This document shows, in pieces, positions 30,497 to 38,886 of a DNA stretch of 64,000 nt (positions are counted from its first letter, which is position 1; each line of letters opens with the position of its first letter). The notes under the pieces were generated by a model. That model ran no database searches, was not told the origin of the DNA, and saw nothing but the letters and a program-made list of their open reading frames with translations. The DNA is from Microbacterium sp. (GTDB lineage Bacteria; Actinomycetota; Actinomycetes; Actinomycetales; Microbacteriaceae). The translations under genes and the position numbers were made by a program. Location of the stretch: contig JAFKIL010000007.1 in the NCBI GenBank assembly GCA_017306415.1, forward strand, positions 62,001 to 126,000, read 5' to 3'.

Positions 30497-31456
30497 TCAC
30501 GCGACGGCGAGCATCGCGCCGGCCGTCAGAGCCAGGGCGAGACCCAGCCCCTGCACGACCGCGATCCGTTCCCGCAGGACGAGTGCGGCCAGCACGATCG
30601 TCCCCGCCGGGTACATGGCCGTGAGCGCCGAGACGATCGAGAGGTCGCCGAGCCGCAGAGCGACGAACATCATGACGTTCGCGATCGCGTCCACGACCCC
30701 GCACGCGAGCGCGAGTCCCCACGCGCTCCGCGGAATCGCGGTGACCGGGGGCGGCGCCGTGCCGGCGTGCTCCAGATCCGCTCGTCCGGTCGGGGTGGCG
30801 CCCAGCACGGTTCCCTGTGCGGCGAGGGCCGCCGCCATGCCGCGCTGCCCGCGCCCCCGACCGCGCCGCACGAGCAAGACGACGATGATCGCGGTGATCA
30901 GGCCGTTGGTGGCGCGGTTCACGAGCAGAGGGACGACGCCGCTCTCCGGGTGCGTCTGGTCCATGGCGATCAGGAACGCGCCGATGGCGAGCCCGGAGCC
31001 GATCGCCATCACGACACCCCGCAGGCTCGGCCGGACGACACCCTGTCCGGGGATGAAGCCGACCAGGACCACGGCGACGAGCGCGATGCCGAGCCCCGCG
31101 TAGCCGATCGGCGACAGTTCTTCACCGCCGATCGTCAGGCCCCACACCATCGGGGCGATCGCCGAGACGACCGCGGTCAGAGGGGAGAGGATGCTCATCG
31201 GCCCGATCGCGAGGCACGCATAGAGGAGGCCGATGGCCACGACGCCGAAGACACCGGAGAGCGCGCCCCACGCGACATCCGCGACCGTCCACCGCTCTTC
31301 GACGAACGGATACATCACCCCGAGGACCACCAATCCCGCGAGGGCCGCGACGCACGTCACGACGATCGAACGCAGCCGCCGCGCGGCGAGCCCGCCCAGG
31401 AAGTCGGCGGACCCGTAGACGAAGGCGCCGAGCAGGGCGAGGACGGCGGCGGGCAC
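30497..31456 (-). CDS. EamA/DMT-family transporter
   Basis: A 319-aa protein with ten membrane helices in two EamA halves; the first begins AAVLALLGAFVYGSADFLGGLAARR, here noted as VYGSADFLGG, and the second ends with MYPAGTIVLAALVLRERIAVVQ. Substrate unknown. GTG 31456 lies 6 nt after TAGGCT on the minus strand with no ribosome-binding site, a leaderless signature. It is divergent from the MMPL gene. Confidence 0.85.
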   Translation of the reverse strand: MPAAVLALLGAFVYGSADFLGGLAARRLRSIVVTCVAALAGLVVLGVMYPFVEERWTVADVAWGALSGVFGVVAIGLLYACLAIGPMSILSPLTAVVSAIAPMVWGLTIGGEELSPIGYAGLGIALVAVVLVGFIPGQGVVRPSLRGVVMAIGSGLAIGAFLIAMDQTHPESGVVPLLVNRATNGLITAIIVVLLVRRGRGRGQRGMAAALAAQGTVLGATPTGRADLEHAGTAPPPVTAIPRSAWGLALACGVVDAIANVMMFVALRLGDLSIVSALTAMYPAGTIVLAALVLRERIAVVQGLGLALALTAGAMLAVA

Positions 31457-31486
31457 CCGTTCAGCCTAGATGTCGCGAGCCGGGCG

Positions 31487-31508
31487 ATTAGCTAGCTAGG
31501 CTAGCAAT
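31487..31508. promoter_or_regulatory. GCTAGC dyad operator over a leaderless promoter
   Basis: ATT-A-GCTAGC (31487-31496), then TAG, then GCTAGC-AAT (31500-31508) form an inverted repeat built from the self-palindrome GCTAGC. TAGGCT (31497-31502) inside it is a likely -10, 6 nt before the MMPL ATG. A repressor here would block transcription of the transporter directly. The regulator is not encoded nearby. Confidence 0.6.
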
Positions 31509-33776
31509 ATGACTCTCCGTTCGGACTCCGCTGGACCTCGCCGACCCGAGCAACCGCACCACGCACAGGGACAGCCGACGCGATGGCTGCGCGTCGGGAT
31601 CCCCGCGCTCCTCGTGCTCGTGTGGCTCGTGGGCGGTTCGATCGGCGGACCGTACTTCGGCAAGGTGGACCAGGTCTCCACGAACGACCAGTCGACCTAC
31701 CTGCCGAGCTCCGCCGAGGCGACGAAGGTGCAGGAGCGCCTCGCCGACTTCACGGGCGGAGACACCCTGCCCGCGGTCGTGGTCGTCACGGGGGACGGCA
31801 AGCTCACCGAGAGCCAGATCGCCGACCTCCGGACGCTGTCCACCGACCTCGCCGACGTCGACGGCGTGTCCGGCGACGTCTCGCCGCCCGTGATCTCCGA
31901 CGACGGGAAGGCGGCGCAGGTGTTCGTGCCGCTGGACGCGAAGGGCGACATCGGCGACATCGTCGCGGGGCTCCGCACCGCACTCGACGCCGACCTCCCG
32001 AGCGGGACCACGGCGTGGATCACCGGACCCGCCGGGTTCACCGCCGACCTGGTCAAGGGATTCCTCGGGATCGACGGGCTGCTGCTCGGCGTGGCGCTGA
32101 TCGCGGTCTTCCTCATCCTCGTCGTGGTCTATCGCTCGCCGCTGCTCCCGATCCTCGTCCTCCTCACGTCGTCGTTCGCCCTGTGCGTGGCGCTGCTCAC
32201 GGTGTGGTGGCTCGCGAAGGCCGGGATCGTCGTCCTGAACGGCCAAGTGCAGGGCATCCTCTTCATCCTCGTGATCGGCGCGGCGACCGACTACGCGCTG
32301 CTGTACGTCGCGAGGTTCCGGGAGGCGGTGGGGGAGGGCAGGCGCCGGTGGGATGCCACGGTGAGCGCATGGCGCGGCGCGTTCGAGCCCATCCTCGCCT
32401 CGGGCGGCACGGTCATCGCCGGACTCCTGTGCCTGCTGCTCAGCGACCTCGCGACCAACCGGGCGCTCGGTCCGATCGCGTCCATCGGCATCGCCTTCTC
32501 GGTGCTCTCGGCGCTGACGTTCCTCCCGGCGCTGCTCGCGCTCATCGGGCGCGCGGCGTTCTGGCCGTTCATCCCGAAGCGGCCGCTCGCCATGATCCCC
32601 GACGACCTGAGGCAGCCCGTGAAGGGATTGTGGCCGCGGCAGGCGCGATTCATCGCGCGCCGCTCGCGCCCGATCTGGATCGTCTGCCTCATCGTGCTGG
32701 TCGCGGCCGCGGCCGGCGTCCTGCAGCTGAAGGCCGACGGCGTGCCGTCGAGCGACCTCGTCCTCGGCCATTCCGAGGCGCGCGACGGGCAGAAGGTGCT
32801 CGGCGACCACTTCGCCGCGGGCTCCGGGAGCCCCGTCTACGTCCTCGTCGCCGAGGACGACGTCACGGCGGTGGTCACGGCGATGAGCGACAGCGACGGC
32901 ATCTCCGGCGTGGCTGCGGCATCCGCGGACTCGGTGACGGGCCAGGCGACGGTGAAGATCCAGGACGGCGCGCCGGTGTACTCGGCGCCGGGCGCTCCCG
33001 GCCAGGCCGCGCCGAAACCGACCGTCTCGGACGGCGATGTGCTCCTCATCGGAACGCTCACGGACGCGGCGGACTCTGCCGCAGCCGAGACGACCGTACG
33101 CGACCTGCGCACGACCCTGCACGACGCGGTGGGGGGCAGCGCGCTCGTCGGGGGCGTCACGGCGACGGACATCGACTCGAACGACACGTCCATCCGCGAC
33201 CGGACCCTCATCATCCCGATCGTGCTCGCCGTGATCTTCGTCATCCTCATGCTGCTGCTGCGGGCAGTGCTCGCGCCGCTCCTCCTGATCCTGAGCGTCA
33301 TCGTGTCGTTCGGCGCCGCTCTCGGGGTGAGCGCGCTGGTGTTCGACCACGTGTTCCGGTTCCCGGGCGCCGACCCCGCGGTGCCGCTGTACGGGTTCGT
33401 CTTCCTCGTGGCGCTCGGCGTGGACTACAACATCTTCCTGATGTCGCGCGTCCGGGAGGAGTCGCTCGTGCACGGGACGAGACCGGGAATCCTCCGCGGT
33501 CTCGTCGCGACCGGCGGGGTGATCACCTCGGCCGGTCTCGTGCTGGCCGCGACGTTCGCCGCGCTCGGCGTCATCCCGATCCTGTTCCTCGCGCAGATCG
33601 CCTTCATCGTGGCGTTCGGCGTGCTGCTGGACACCTTCGTGGTGCGCTCGCTCCTCGTGCCGGCCGCGGCGTACGACATCGGCCGGGCCATCTGGTGGCC
33701 GTCGAAGCTGTGGCGCGCGGGCGTCGAGGTCGAGCAGGGGAAGGCTCCGGTGCAGAACTCCACGCAATCGGCGTGA
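31509..33776 (+). CDS. MMPL/RND-family transporter
   Basis: A 755-aa protein with about twelve helices and the two-fold MMPL layout: a helix, an extracytoplasmic domain (residues 40-175), five helices with GAATDYALLYVARFRE, a second extracytoplasmic domain, then five helices with ALGVDYNIFLMSRVREE. The two conserved GxxxDY motifs are the proton-relay region. Related proteins (YdfJ, ActII-3-like) export lipids or drugs. ATG 31509 has no ribosome-binding site but a -10 at 6 nt. The last codons (VQNSTQ) are made by the left arm of an 82-bp inverted repeat. Confidence 0.9.
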   Translation: MTLRSDSAGPRRPEQPHHAQGQPTRWLRVGIPALLVLVWLVGGSIGGPYFGKVDQVSTNDQSTYLPSSAEATKVQERLADFTGGDTLPAVVVVTGDGKLTESQIADLRTLSTDLADVDGVSGDVSPPVISDDGKAAQVFVPLDAKGDIGDIVAGLRTALDADLPSGTTAWITGPAGFTADLVKGFLGIDGLLLGVALIAVFLILVVVYRSPLLPILVLLTSSFALCVALLTVWWLAKAGIVVLNGQVQGILFILVIGAATDYALLYVARFREAVGEGRRRWDATVSAWRGAFEPILASGGTVIAGLLCLLLSDLATNRALGPIASIGIAFSVLSALTFLPALLALIGRAAFWPFIPKRPLAMIPDDLRQPVKGLWPRQARFIARRSRPIWIVCLIVLVAAAAGVLQLKADGVPSSDLVLGHSEARDGQKVLGDHFAAGSGSPVYVLVAEDDVTAVVTAMSDSDGISGVAAASADSVTGQATVKIQDGAPVYSAPGAPGQAAPKPTVSDGDVLLIGTLTDAADSAAAETTVRDLRTTLHDAVGGSALVGGVTATDIDSNDTSIRDRTLIIPIVLAVIFVILMLLLRAVLAPLLLILSVIVSFGAALGVSALVFDHVFRFPGADPAVPLYGFVFLVALGVDYNIFLMSRVREESLVHGTRPGILRGLVATGGVITSAGLVLAATFAALGVIPILFLAQIAFIVAFGVLLDTFVVRSLLVPAAAYDIGRAIWWPSKLWRAGVEVEQGKAPVQNSTQSA

Positions 33777-33833
33777 ACTCGCGGTCCCCCCGCGCTTTCG
33801 TGCGGTCGTGACCTCAGATCCGTGGAGTTCTGC
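33752..33833. repeat. 82-bp inverted-repeat element, copy B, entering the MMPL coding end
   Basis: Left arm GCAGAACTCCACG (33752-33764) and right arm CGTGGAGTTCTGC (33821-33833) are perfectly inverted. Length equals copy A at 4395-4476. The right ends of A and B share 18 identical bases, ATCCGTGGAGTTCTGCAC, while the interiors differ. Here the left arm supplies codons of the MMPL C-terminus and the right arm ends 30 nt before pncA. Confidence 0.85.
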
Positions 33834-33862
33834 ACGTGCAGGGACCGGCGTACCCTCGAAGC

Positions 33863-34444
33863 ATGGGCAAGGCGCTGTTCATCGTCGACGTGCAGAACGA
33901 CTTCACCGAGGGCGGGGCGCTCGGCGTCGACGGCGGTGACGCGGTCGCGGCGCGGATCTCCCGCTACCTCGCGGCGCACGCGGGGGAGTACGACGTGATC
34001 GTCGCCTCGCGCGACTGGCACGACGCCGACAACGACAACGGCGGCCACTTCGCCGCGGACGAGCCCGACTACGTCGACACGTGGCCGGTCCACTGCGTCG
34101 GAGGCACCGCCGGAGCGGAGTACGACCCGGGGCTGGATGTCTCGACCCTGACGCACCACGTGAAGAAGGGGCAGGGCGAGCCTGCGTACTCCCTCTTCGA
34201 GGGGACGACGGACGACGGCCGGTCCGTCGAGACCGTCCTGGACGAGCACGGCGTGGTCGACGTCGACGTGACGGGGATCGCGACGGACTACTGCGTGCGC
34301 GCCTCCGCCCTCGACGCCATCGCGCACGGCCGCCACGTGCGGGTGTTCACGGATCTCGTCGCCGGTGTGGCCGACACCTCGAGCGAGGCGGCTCTCGCCG
34401 AGCTGGCGCACGCCGGCGCGGAGCTGGCGGCATCCGGAGCCTGA
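33863..34444 (+). CDS. pncA: Nicotinamidase (pyrazinamidase)
   Basis: PncA turns nicotinamide into nicotinate for NAD salvage. The 193-aa protein has the isochorismatase fold with catalytic Asp in FIVDVQNDF (D10), metal ligands in ASRDWHDADNDNGGHF, the Lys in HHVKKGQGE and the nucleophile Cys in ATDYCVRASALDA. TACCCT (33851-33856) lies exactly 6 nt before ATG 33863, without a ribosome-binding site, so a leaderless mRNA is likely. Confidence 0.93.
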   Translation: MGKALFIVDVQNDFTEGGALGVDGGDAVAARISRYLAAHAGEYDVIVASRDWHDADNDNGGHFAADEPDYVDTWPVHCVGGTAGAEYDPGLDVSTLTHHVKKGQGEPAYSLFEGTTDDGRSVETVLDEHGVVDVDVTGIATDYCVRASALDAIAHGRHVRVFTDLVAGVADTSSEAALAELAHAGAELAASGA

Positions 34445-34458
34445 GTCCGCGGGAGGCC

Positions 34459-35001
34459 TCAGCGCTCCCGCTGCGCGACCGCGGCCTCGAGCTGCGCCAG
34501 CCGCGCGTCGCGGTCGCCGGTGATCTCGACGATCTCGGTGTCGCCCACGAGGTCCGGGTCGTCGGCGAGCTCGAGCAGCGCGGCATCCATCGCGGCGCGC
34601 AGCTCGGGATCCTCATCGTCCGGGCCACCGGGGTCGGTCGCGTCGAGGGGGAGCAGCACCAGGAGGTCGGCGTGCGCGGTCGCGCGCGCGGTGAGCGGGA
34701 TGCCGCGGCGGAAGAGCTCTCGTGAGCGCTCCGGCCGGCCGAGCGCATCGAGCGCGTCGAGGTAGGCGAGGAAGTCGAGCGGTCCGCGCTCGGCGATGAG
34801 GTGTCCGGAGCCCGGCTCGATCAGTCGTGCCGCGGCGATCTGGACCTGGCGGAAGAACACGCCCGCGTCCGGTCGGTCCGGAGCCTCGTCGACCAGCTCG
34901 AACGGATCGGGCAGCACCCGCCAGTCCGGATGCCGCGCGGCGAAGTCGCCGATGAGGGTGCTCTTCCCGCTGGCGTGCGTGCCCGACACGACGATCCGCA
35001 T
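34459..35001 (-). CDS. P-loop NTPase of the AAA_28/NadR-like type
   Basis: A 180-aa protein with Walker A GTHASGKSTLIGDFAARH (residues 7-24), a DR-like segment LIAERGPLDFLAYLDAL and a kinase-like layout resembling AAA_28 and the NadR ribosylnicotinamide-kinase domain. Being convergent with pncA makes an NAD link tempting but unproven. On the minus strand TAGACT is 6 nt before the ATG. Confidence 0.7.
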   Translation of the reverse strand: MRIVVSGTHASGKSTLIGDFAARHPDWRVLPDPFELVDEAPDRPDAGVFFRQVQIAAARLIEPGSGHLIAERGPLDFLAYLDALDALGRPERSRELFRRGIPLTARATAHADLLVLLPLDATDPGGPDDEDPELRAAMDAALLELADDPDLVGDTEIVEITGDRDARLAQLEAAVAQRER

Positions 35002-35118
35002 GCGCGCAGTCTACGAGCCGAGGGAGGGCGCTGCGGAACGCGGCCACGGACGCTTGCACGCCGCGGGGGACCGGTCAACCCCCGCGCCCGTGTCGGCGGC
35101 GGCGCCTAGCGTGATCGC

Positions 35119-35175
35119 ATGACAGATCAGGATCATCAGAACGGTCGGCTCGGCGCAGCGGAGGTCGGATCATGA
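35119..35175 (+). CDS. Short upstream ORF (18 codons) coupled to the next gene
   Basis: TAGCGT (35107-35112) lies 6 nt before ATG 35119, matching a leaderless start. The 18-residue frame (MTDQDHQNGRLGAAEVGS) ends in a TGA that overlaps the following ATG (ATGA). It may serve only to deliver ribosomes to the downstream gene, which has GGAGG-like bases (GCGGAGG, 35157-35163) of its own. Confidence 0.45.
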   Translation: MTDQDHQNGRLGAAEVGS

Positions 35176-35378
35176 CGTTCCTGCGCGTGATGCTCATCGC
35201 CGCGCTCGTCGGCGCCGCTTACGTGGTCGGTGCGAAGGCCGGTCGCAAGCGCTACGGAGAGATCAGCCGCGCCGCGAAGAAGGTGTGGAACGACCCGGGC
35301 GTCAAGAAGGTCCGCGACCGCACCTACGCCAAGGTCGAGAAGGCCGCGAACCGCGCCGCCAAGAAGATCGGCGTCTGA
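35172..35378 (+). CDS. Small membrane-anchored basic protein
   Basis: A 68-aa protein with one N-terminal helix (FLRVMLIAALVGAAYVVG) followed by a strongly basic, helical tail rich in Lys, Arg and Ala (about 18 Lys/Arg in 45 residues). The shape resembles YtxH-like small proteins; no function known. Its ATG overlaps the stop of an 18-codon upstream frame. Confidence 0.7.
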   Translation: MTFLRVMLIAALVGAAYVVGAKAGRKRYGEISRAAKKVWNDPGVKKVRDRTYAKVEKAANRAAKKIGV

Positions 35379-35396
35379 GCGCGGGTCGTCTTCGCC

Positions 35397-35918
35397 TCAG
35401 CTCCGGCCGCGTGGTCTCGCGGCGTCCCCGGTCTCGATCGATGCCGCGATGCCGCGTGGCTGGGGCGCGCCGAAGACGAGTGTCGGGTACGTGATCGCGA
35501 ACAGCGCGATGTGCATCACGATCAGTGCCGCGACCCCGGCCGCGGGCTGACCCTGGCGCAGGATCCAGAGGTCGGGGGCGAAGCTCACGACGGTGACCGC
35601 GATCGCCAGCCAGAGGTAGAGCCGCCGCGCGCGGGACGACAACAGGGTCACCAGGGGCCAGGCGATCCCGGCGAGGACGACGCCGATCACCGTGAGCCGC
35701 GCGTAGTCGGAGAACCGGAAGTGCTCGTAGCCGGCCGTCGCCGGCACGAGTGCGATCGTCGCTGTGGCGACGACCCAGCACGCCAGGATCGAGCCCACGA
35801 CGGCGACCAGGGTCGCCAGGACGCAGCGGACCGCGCCCGGCTGTGCCGCTCCCCAGGGGAAGTCGAGGCGGAGGTAGCCGCGCAATCCGCCGGTCGGACG
35901 GGCAGAGGATGTGGACAT
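35397..35918 (-). CDS. Hypothetical four-helix membrane protein
   Basis: A 173-aa protein with four membrane helices (about residues 30-60, 75-95, 105-120 and 130-150), a soluble N-terminus (MSTSSARPTGGLRGY) and a polar tail ending ARPRGRS. It may belong to the DUF6069-type group, but I am not sure. I chose ATG 35918; longer in-frame starts add poorly conserved Arg-rich sequence. Confidence 0.6.
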   Translation of the reverse strand: MSTSSARPTGGLRGYLRLDFPWGAAQPGAVRCVLATLVAVVGSILACWVVATATIALVPATAGYEHFRFSDYARLTVIGVVLAGIAWPLVTLLSSRARRLYLWLAIAVTVVSFAPDLWILRQGQPAAGVAALIVMHIALFAITYPTLVFGAPQPRGIAASIETGDAARPRGRS

Positions 35919-35974
35919 GACGACGAGTGTGCCGCGCGGCCGCCAAGATGCCTCGAAGAATCGGGCCGCCCGCG

Positions 35975-36736
35975 TCACTCGATCGTGCGCACCGCGCCGG
36001 TCACCATCCCGACGAGCTGTTCGCCGCTCACGTTCTCCGTCCGGGTGCCCCCGACGACGCGGCCGCCCCGCATGACCCACACCTGCTGCGAGAGTCGCTT
36101 GACCTGCTCGAAGTTATGCGAGACGACCAGCACCGTCTTCCCGCCCTCGACGACGCGGCGGATCAGCGCCTCCACCTGAGCCGTCTCATTGAGGCCGAGC
36201 GCTGCGGTCGGCTCGTCGAGGATGATCATGTTCTTCGCCCACATGACGCCGCGGGCGATCGCCACCGCCTGCCGCTGACCCCCGGACAGTCGCTTGACGG
36301 TGCGTCCTACTCCGGGGACGTTGACGGCGAGCTCCGAGACGAGCTCGGCGGCGCGTTCCTTCATCTCCTTGCGGGCGAGGAAGCGGAACCCCGGGATGCC
36401 GCGGACGATCTCGCGGTCCATGAACATGTTCTGCCAGACGCTCAGCTGGTCGCTGAGCGCGAGATCCTGGTAGACCGTCTCGATCCCCTTCTCCCGCGCG
36501 TCACGCGGTGAGCTGAAGTTCACGGGTTCACCGTCGATGCGGATCTCGCCGGTGTCGGGCGTGTAGAGCCCCGTGAGGCATTTCACCAGCGTCGACTTGC
36601 CGGCGCCGTTGTCGCCGACGATGGCGGTGATCTCGCCCGCCCGGATGGTGAGCGACGCCCCCTTCAGCGCGTGGACGTTGCCGAAGGACTTGTGGACGTC
36701 GTCGACGACGATCTTCTCGCCCGTGTCGTGGATCAC
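35975..36736 (-). CDS. Sugar ABC importer ATPase (single-domain, FrcA-like)
   Basis: A 253-aa ATPase: Walker A GDNGAGKSTL, Q-loop, signature LSGGQRQAVAIARG, Walker B MIILDEPTAAL and H-loop VVSH. RbsA-type partners normally have two fused ATPase domains (about 500 aa); this has one, as in the fructose importer FrcA. GTG 36736 overlaps the permease stop (GTGA). It would power import with the permease and binding protein upstream. Confidence 0.88.
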   Translation of the reverse strand: MIHDTGEKIVVDDVHKSFGNVHALKGASLTIRAGEITAIVGDNGAGKSTLVKCLTGLYTPDTGEIRIDGEPVNFSSPRDAREKGIETVYQDLALSDQLSVWQNMFMDREIVRGIPGFRFLARKEMKERAAELVSELAVNVPGVGRTVKRLSGGQRQAVAIARGVMWAKNMIILDEPTAALGLNETAQVEALIRRVVEGGKTVLVVSHNFEQVKRLSQQVWVMRGGRVVGGTRTENVSGEQLVGMVTGAVRTIE

Positions 36737-37725
36737 TTGCGCCCCCTCATGAGCGTCGCGGCCGCGATGACGACGATGCCGATCACCAGCGGGGAGTAGA
36801 AGGCACTGACACCCAGCAGCGTCAGGCCCGATTGCAGGAAGGTCAGGAGGACGGCGCCGATCACGGGACCGTAGATGGTCGCCCGTCCTCCGAACAGGCT
36901 CACGCCGCCGAGCACGACGGCCGCGATGGCCTTCAACAGGTAGTCCGTGTTCGTCGCCGGCTGGCTCGAGCCGATGTACGACGTAAGCATGATCGCCGCG
37001 ATCCCCGCCATCCCGCCGCAGATCATGTAGCCGGCGAGCTTGATCCGCGGGACCTTGAGCCCCATCGCCTTCGCGGCATCCGCGTTGTCGCCGACCGCGA
37101 GCAGGTGCGTCCCGAACCGGGTGCGGAACAGCACGATGTGGAGCACGATCGCGACCGCGATCGCCACGAGGAAGTTGACCCGGATGCCGGCCACGCTCAT
37201 CGTGCTCACCGCGGTGAGCGAGCGCTCGGCGATCGCCACCGGCTTGCCCTGCGAGATGATGAGACTGAGTCCCATCACCACGCTGAGCGAGCCCAGCGTC
37301 ACGATGAAGTCGGGGATCCTCACCCAGCCGATGAACGTGCCGTTCACCGCTCCCACCGCCAGCCCGGTGAACAGCGCGATCGCGCAGCAGACGACCAGCG
37401 GCAGTCCGCTCTGATACGCCGTCGCCATCGTCACGCTTCCGAGCGCCACCGTCGCCGCGAGCGACAGGTCGATCCCGGCGAGCGAGACCGCGAAGGTCGC
37501 GCCCAGCGCCAGGAGGATCGGGATCGTCGAGTCGGCGAGCATGCTCGAGATGCTGGGCCACGACAGGAATCGCGGGTTCAGCAGCCCGAACACGACGCTG
37601 AGCACGACGAGCGCGACCGGCGCCGCGAGCTTCATCCAGAGCTCCTCGGAGCCGAGGGCTCTCCGGACGCTGGATGCCGTCGCCTCGGTCGTCGAGCGCG
37701 GTCGGGTGGGTGTGTGGATGGTCAT
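36733..37725 (-). CDS. Sugar ABC importer permease (RbsC/FrcC family)
   Basis: A 330-aa BPD_transp_2 permease with eight to ten helices; landmarks ATFAVSLAGIDLSLAATVALG, IPDFIVTLGSLSVVMGL, FGTHLLAVGDNADAAKAMGL (EAA-like contact loop) and AVVLGGVSLFGGRATIYGPV. I chose ATG 37725 (MTIHTPTRP), 28 nt after the binding-protein stop; a longer frame adds Arg/Ser-rich, non-homologous sequence. Confidence 0.9.
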   Translation of the reverse strand: MTIHTPTRPRSTTEATASSVRRALGSEELWMKLAAPVALVVLSVVFGLLNPRFLSWPSISSMLADSTIPILLALGATFAVSLAGIDLSLAATVALGSVTMATAYQSGLPLVVCCAIALFTGLAVGAVNGTFIGWVRIPDFIVTLGSLSVVMGLSLIISQGKPVAIAERSLTAVSTMSVAGIRVNFLVAIAVAIVLHIVLFRTRFGTHLLAVGDNADAAKAMGLKVPRIKLAGYMICGGMAGIAAIMLTSYIGSSQPATNTDYLLKAIAAVVLGGVSLFGGRATIYGPVIGAVLLTFLQSGLTLLGVSAFYSPLVIGIVVIAAATLMRGRK

Positions 37726-37753
37726 GAGTGAGGATCCCCGATCCGTGGGTTGG

Positions 37754-38788
37754 TTACTTGAACGGGTTCGGGACCTCGAAGCCCTCCGGCGGAGCGGGGA
37801 AGGCATCGAGCGCCGCCTGGGCGTTCTTGGAGTCCACGATCAGCACCGGCGTCTCGACGTTGGAGGGGATGTCCTTCCCGTCCATCGCCGCGATGCACGC
37901 CTGGACCGACTGCACGCCCATCAGGTAGGGGAACTGCTCGATCGCGGCGGGCTGGCCACCGGCGACGATGTCCTTCAGCTGGTCCTGCGTGCCGTCGATG
38001 CCGACGACGGCCACCTTGCCCTTCTTGCCGGCCTCTTCGACGGCCTGCTGGATGCCCATGGCCATGTCGCCCGACGGCGTGAAGAAGCCCTTGATGTCGG
38101 GGTTGGCGATGAGGATCGTGGCCGCGGCGCTCTTCGCCTTGGCCTTGTCGAAGTCGGCGGCGACGGTCTGGGTGACGTCGAGCTTGCCCTTGACCTCCTT
38201 CTCGAAGCCGGCGAGACGGGCGATGTTGCCCGGGTCGGCCGCGAGTCCGCCGATCAGTGCGACCTGGGAGCCCTGGTCGACGAGGGAGAGCATGGCCTTG
38301 CCGCCCGCGGCGCCCGCCGTCTCGTTGTTGGTGCCGACGTAGGTCGTCACCTTGACGCCGGCATCCTTCGCCGCGCTGAGGTCGATCGGCAGGTCGAGGT
38401 TGACGATCGGCGTGCCCGCCTGCGACACAGGGACGAGGCCGGTGAGGAGGTTGGTCTGGCTCGTCGGATTGACGATGTAGCACCCGTACCCGGCGGTGAC
38501 GAGGGCGTTGAGCTTGGTCGCCTGCCCCGAGTCGTCGGTGACGTTCTCGGCCGCGACGACGGTGAGGTCGACGCCCGCCTTCTTCGCCTCGGCCTGCGCA
38601 CCCTCCGCCATCGCACCGAAGTACGTGTTGTCGAGCGGCTTGATGACCAGCGCGATCTTGCTCTTCGAGGCGCCTCCGCCCGACGCCGCAGGGGCGGCGG
38701 AGTCGGAGCATCCCGCCAGCGCCAGGGCTAGGATGGTGGCCGTCGCGGCGGCCGTGGCAACGGCGCCGATCCGGGTGGTTCTTGTCAT
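37754..38788 (-). CDS. Sugar-binding lipoprotein of the ABC importer
   Basis: A 344-aa periplasmic-binding-protein type 1 (RbsB-like). Lipobox LALAGCSDS follows a typical signal peptide. The mature part begins SKIALVIKPLDNTYFGAMAEGAQAEAKKAG, noted here as KIALVIKPLDNTYFGAM, and has TNNETAGAAGG, KGFFTPSGDMAMG and VVGIDGTQDQL. It captures a monosaccharide outside the cell. CGAAGGAG lies 8 nt before ATG 38788. Confidence 0.92.
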   Translation of the reverse strand: MTRTTRIGAVATAAATATILALALAGCSDSAAPAASGGGASKSKIALVIKPLDNTYFGAMAEGAQAEAKKAGVDLTVVAAENVTDDSGQATKLNALVTAGYGCYIVNPTSQTNLLTGLVPVSQAGTPIVNLDLPIDLSAAKDAGVKVTTYVGTNNETAGAAGGKAMLSLVDQGSQVALIGGLAADPGNIARLAGFEKEVKGKLDVTQTVAADFDKAKAKSAAATILIANPDIKGFFTPSGDMAMGIQQAVEEAGKKGKVAVVGIDGTQDQLKDIVAGGQPAAIEQFPYLMGVQSVQACIAAMDGKDIPSNVETPVLIVDSKNAQAALDAFPAPPEGFEVPNPFK

Positions 38789-38886
38789 TGTTCTCTCCTT
38801 CGAGGGTGTGATTCTCAGGTACTGCCGGTGCGACATGCGGGGCTGATCGCAGTGTTCGCTTCCGGCTCCACTGCGGTCAGCCCTCT

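Noticed and set aside
31488..33767. Minus-strand 759-codon frame opposite the MMPL transporter
   Set aside because: A charged, low-complexity shadow of a clear membrane transporter.
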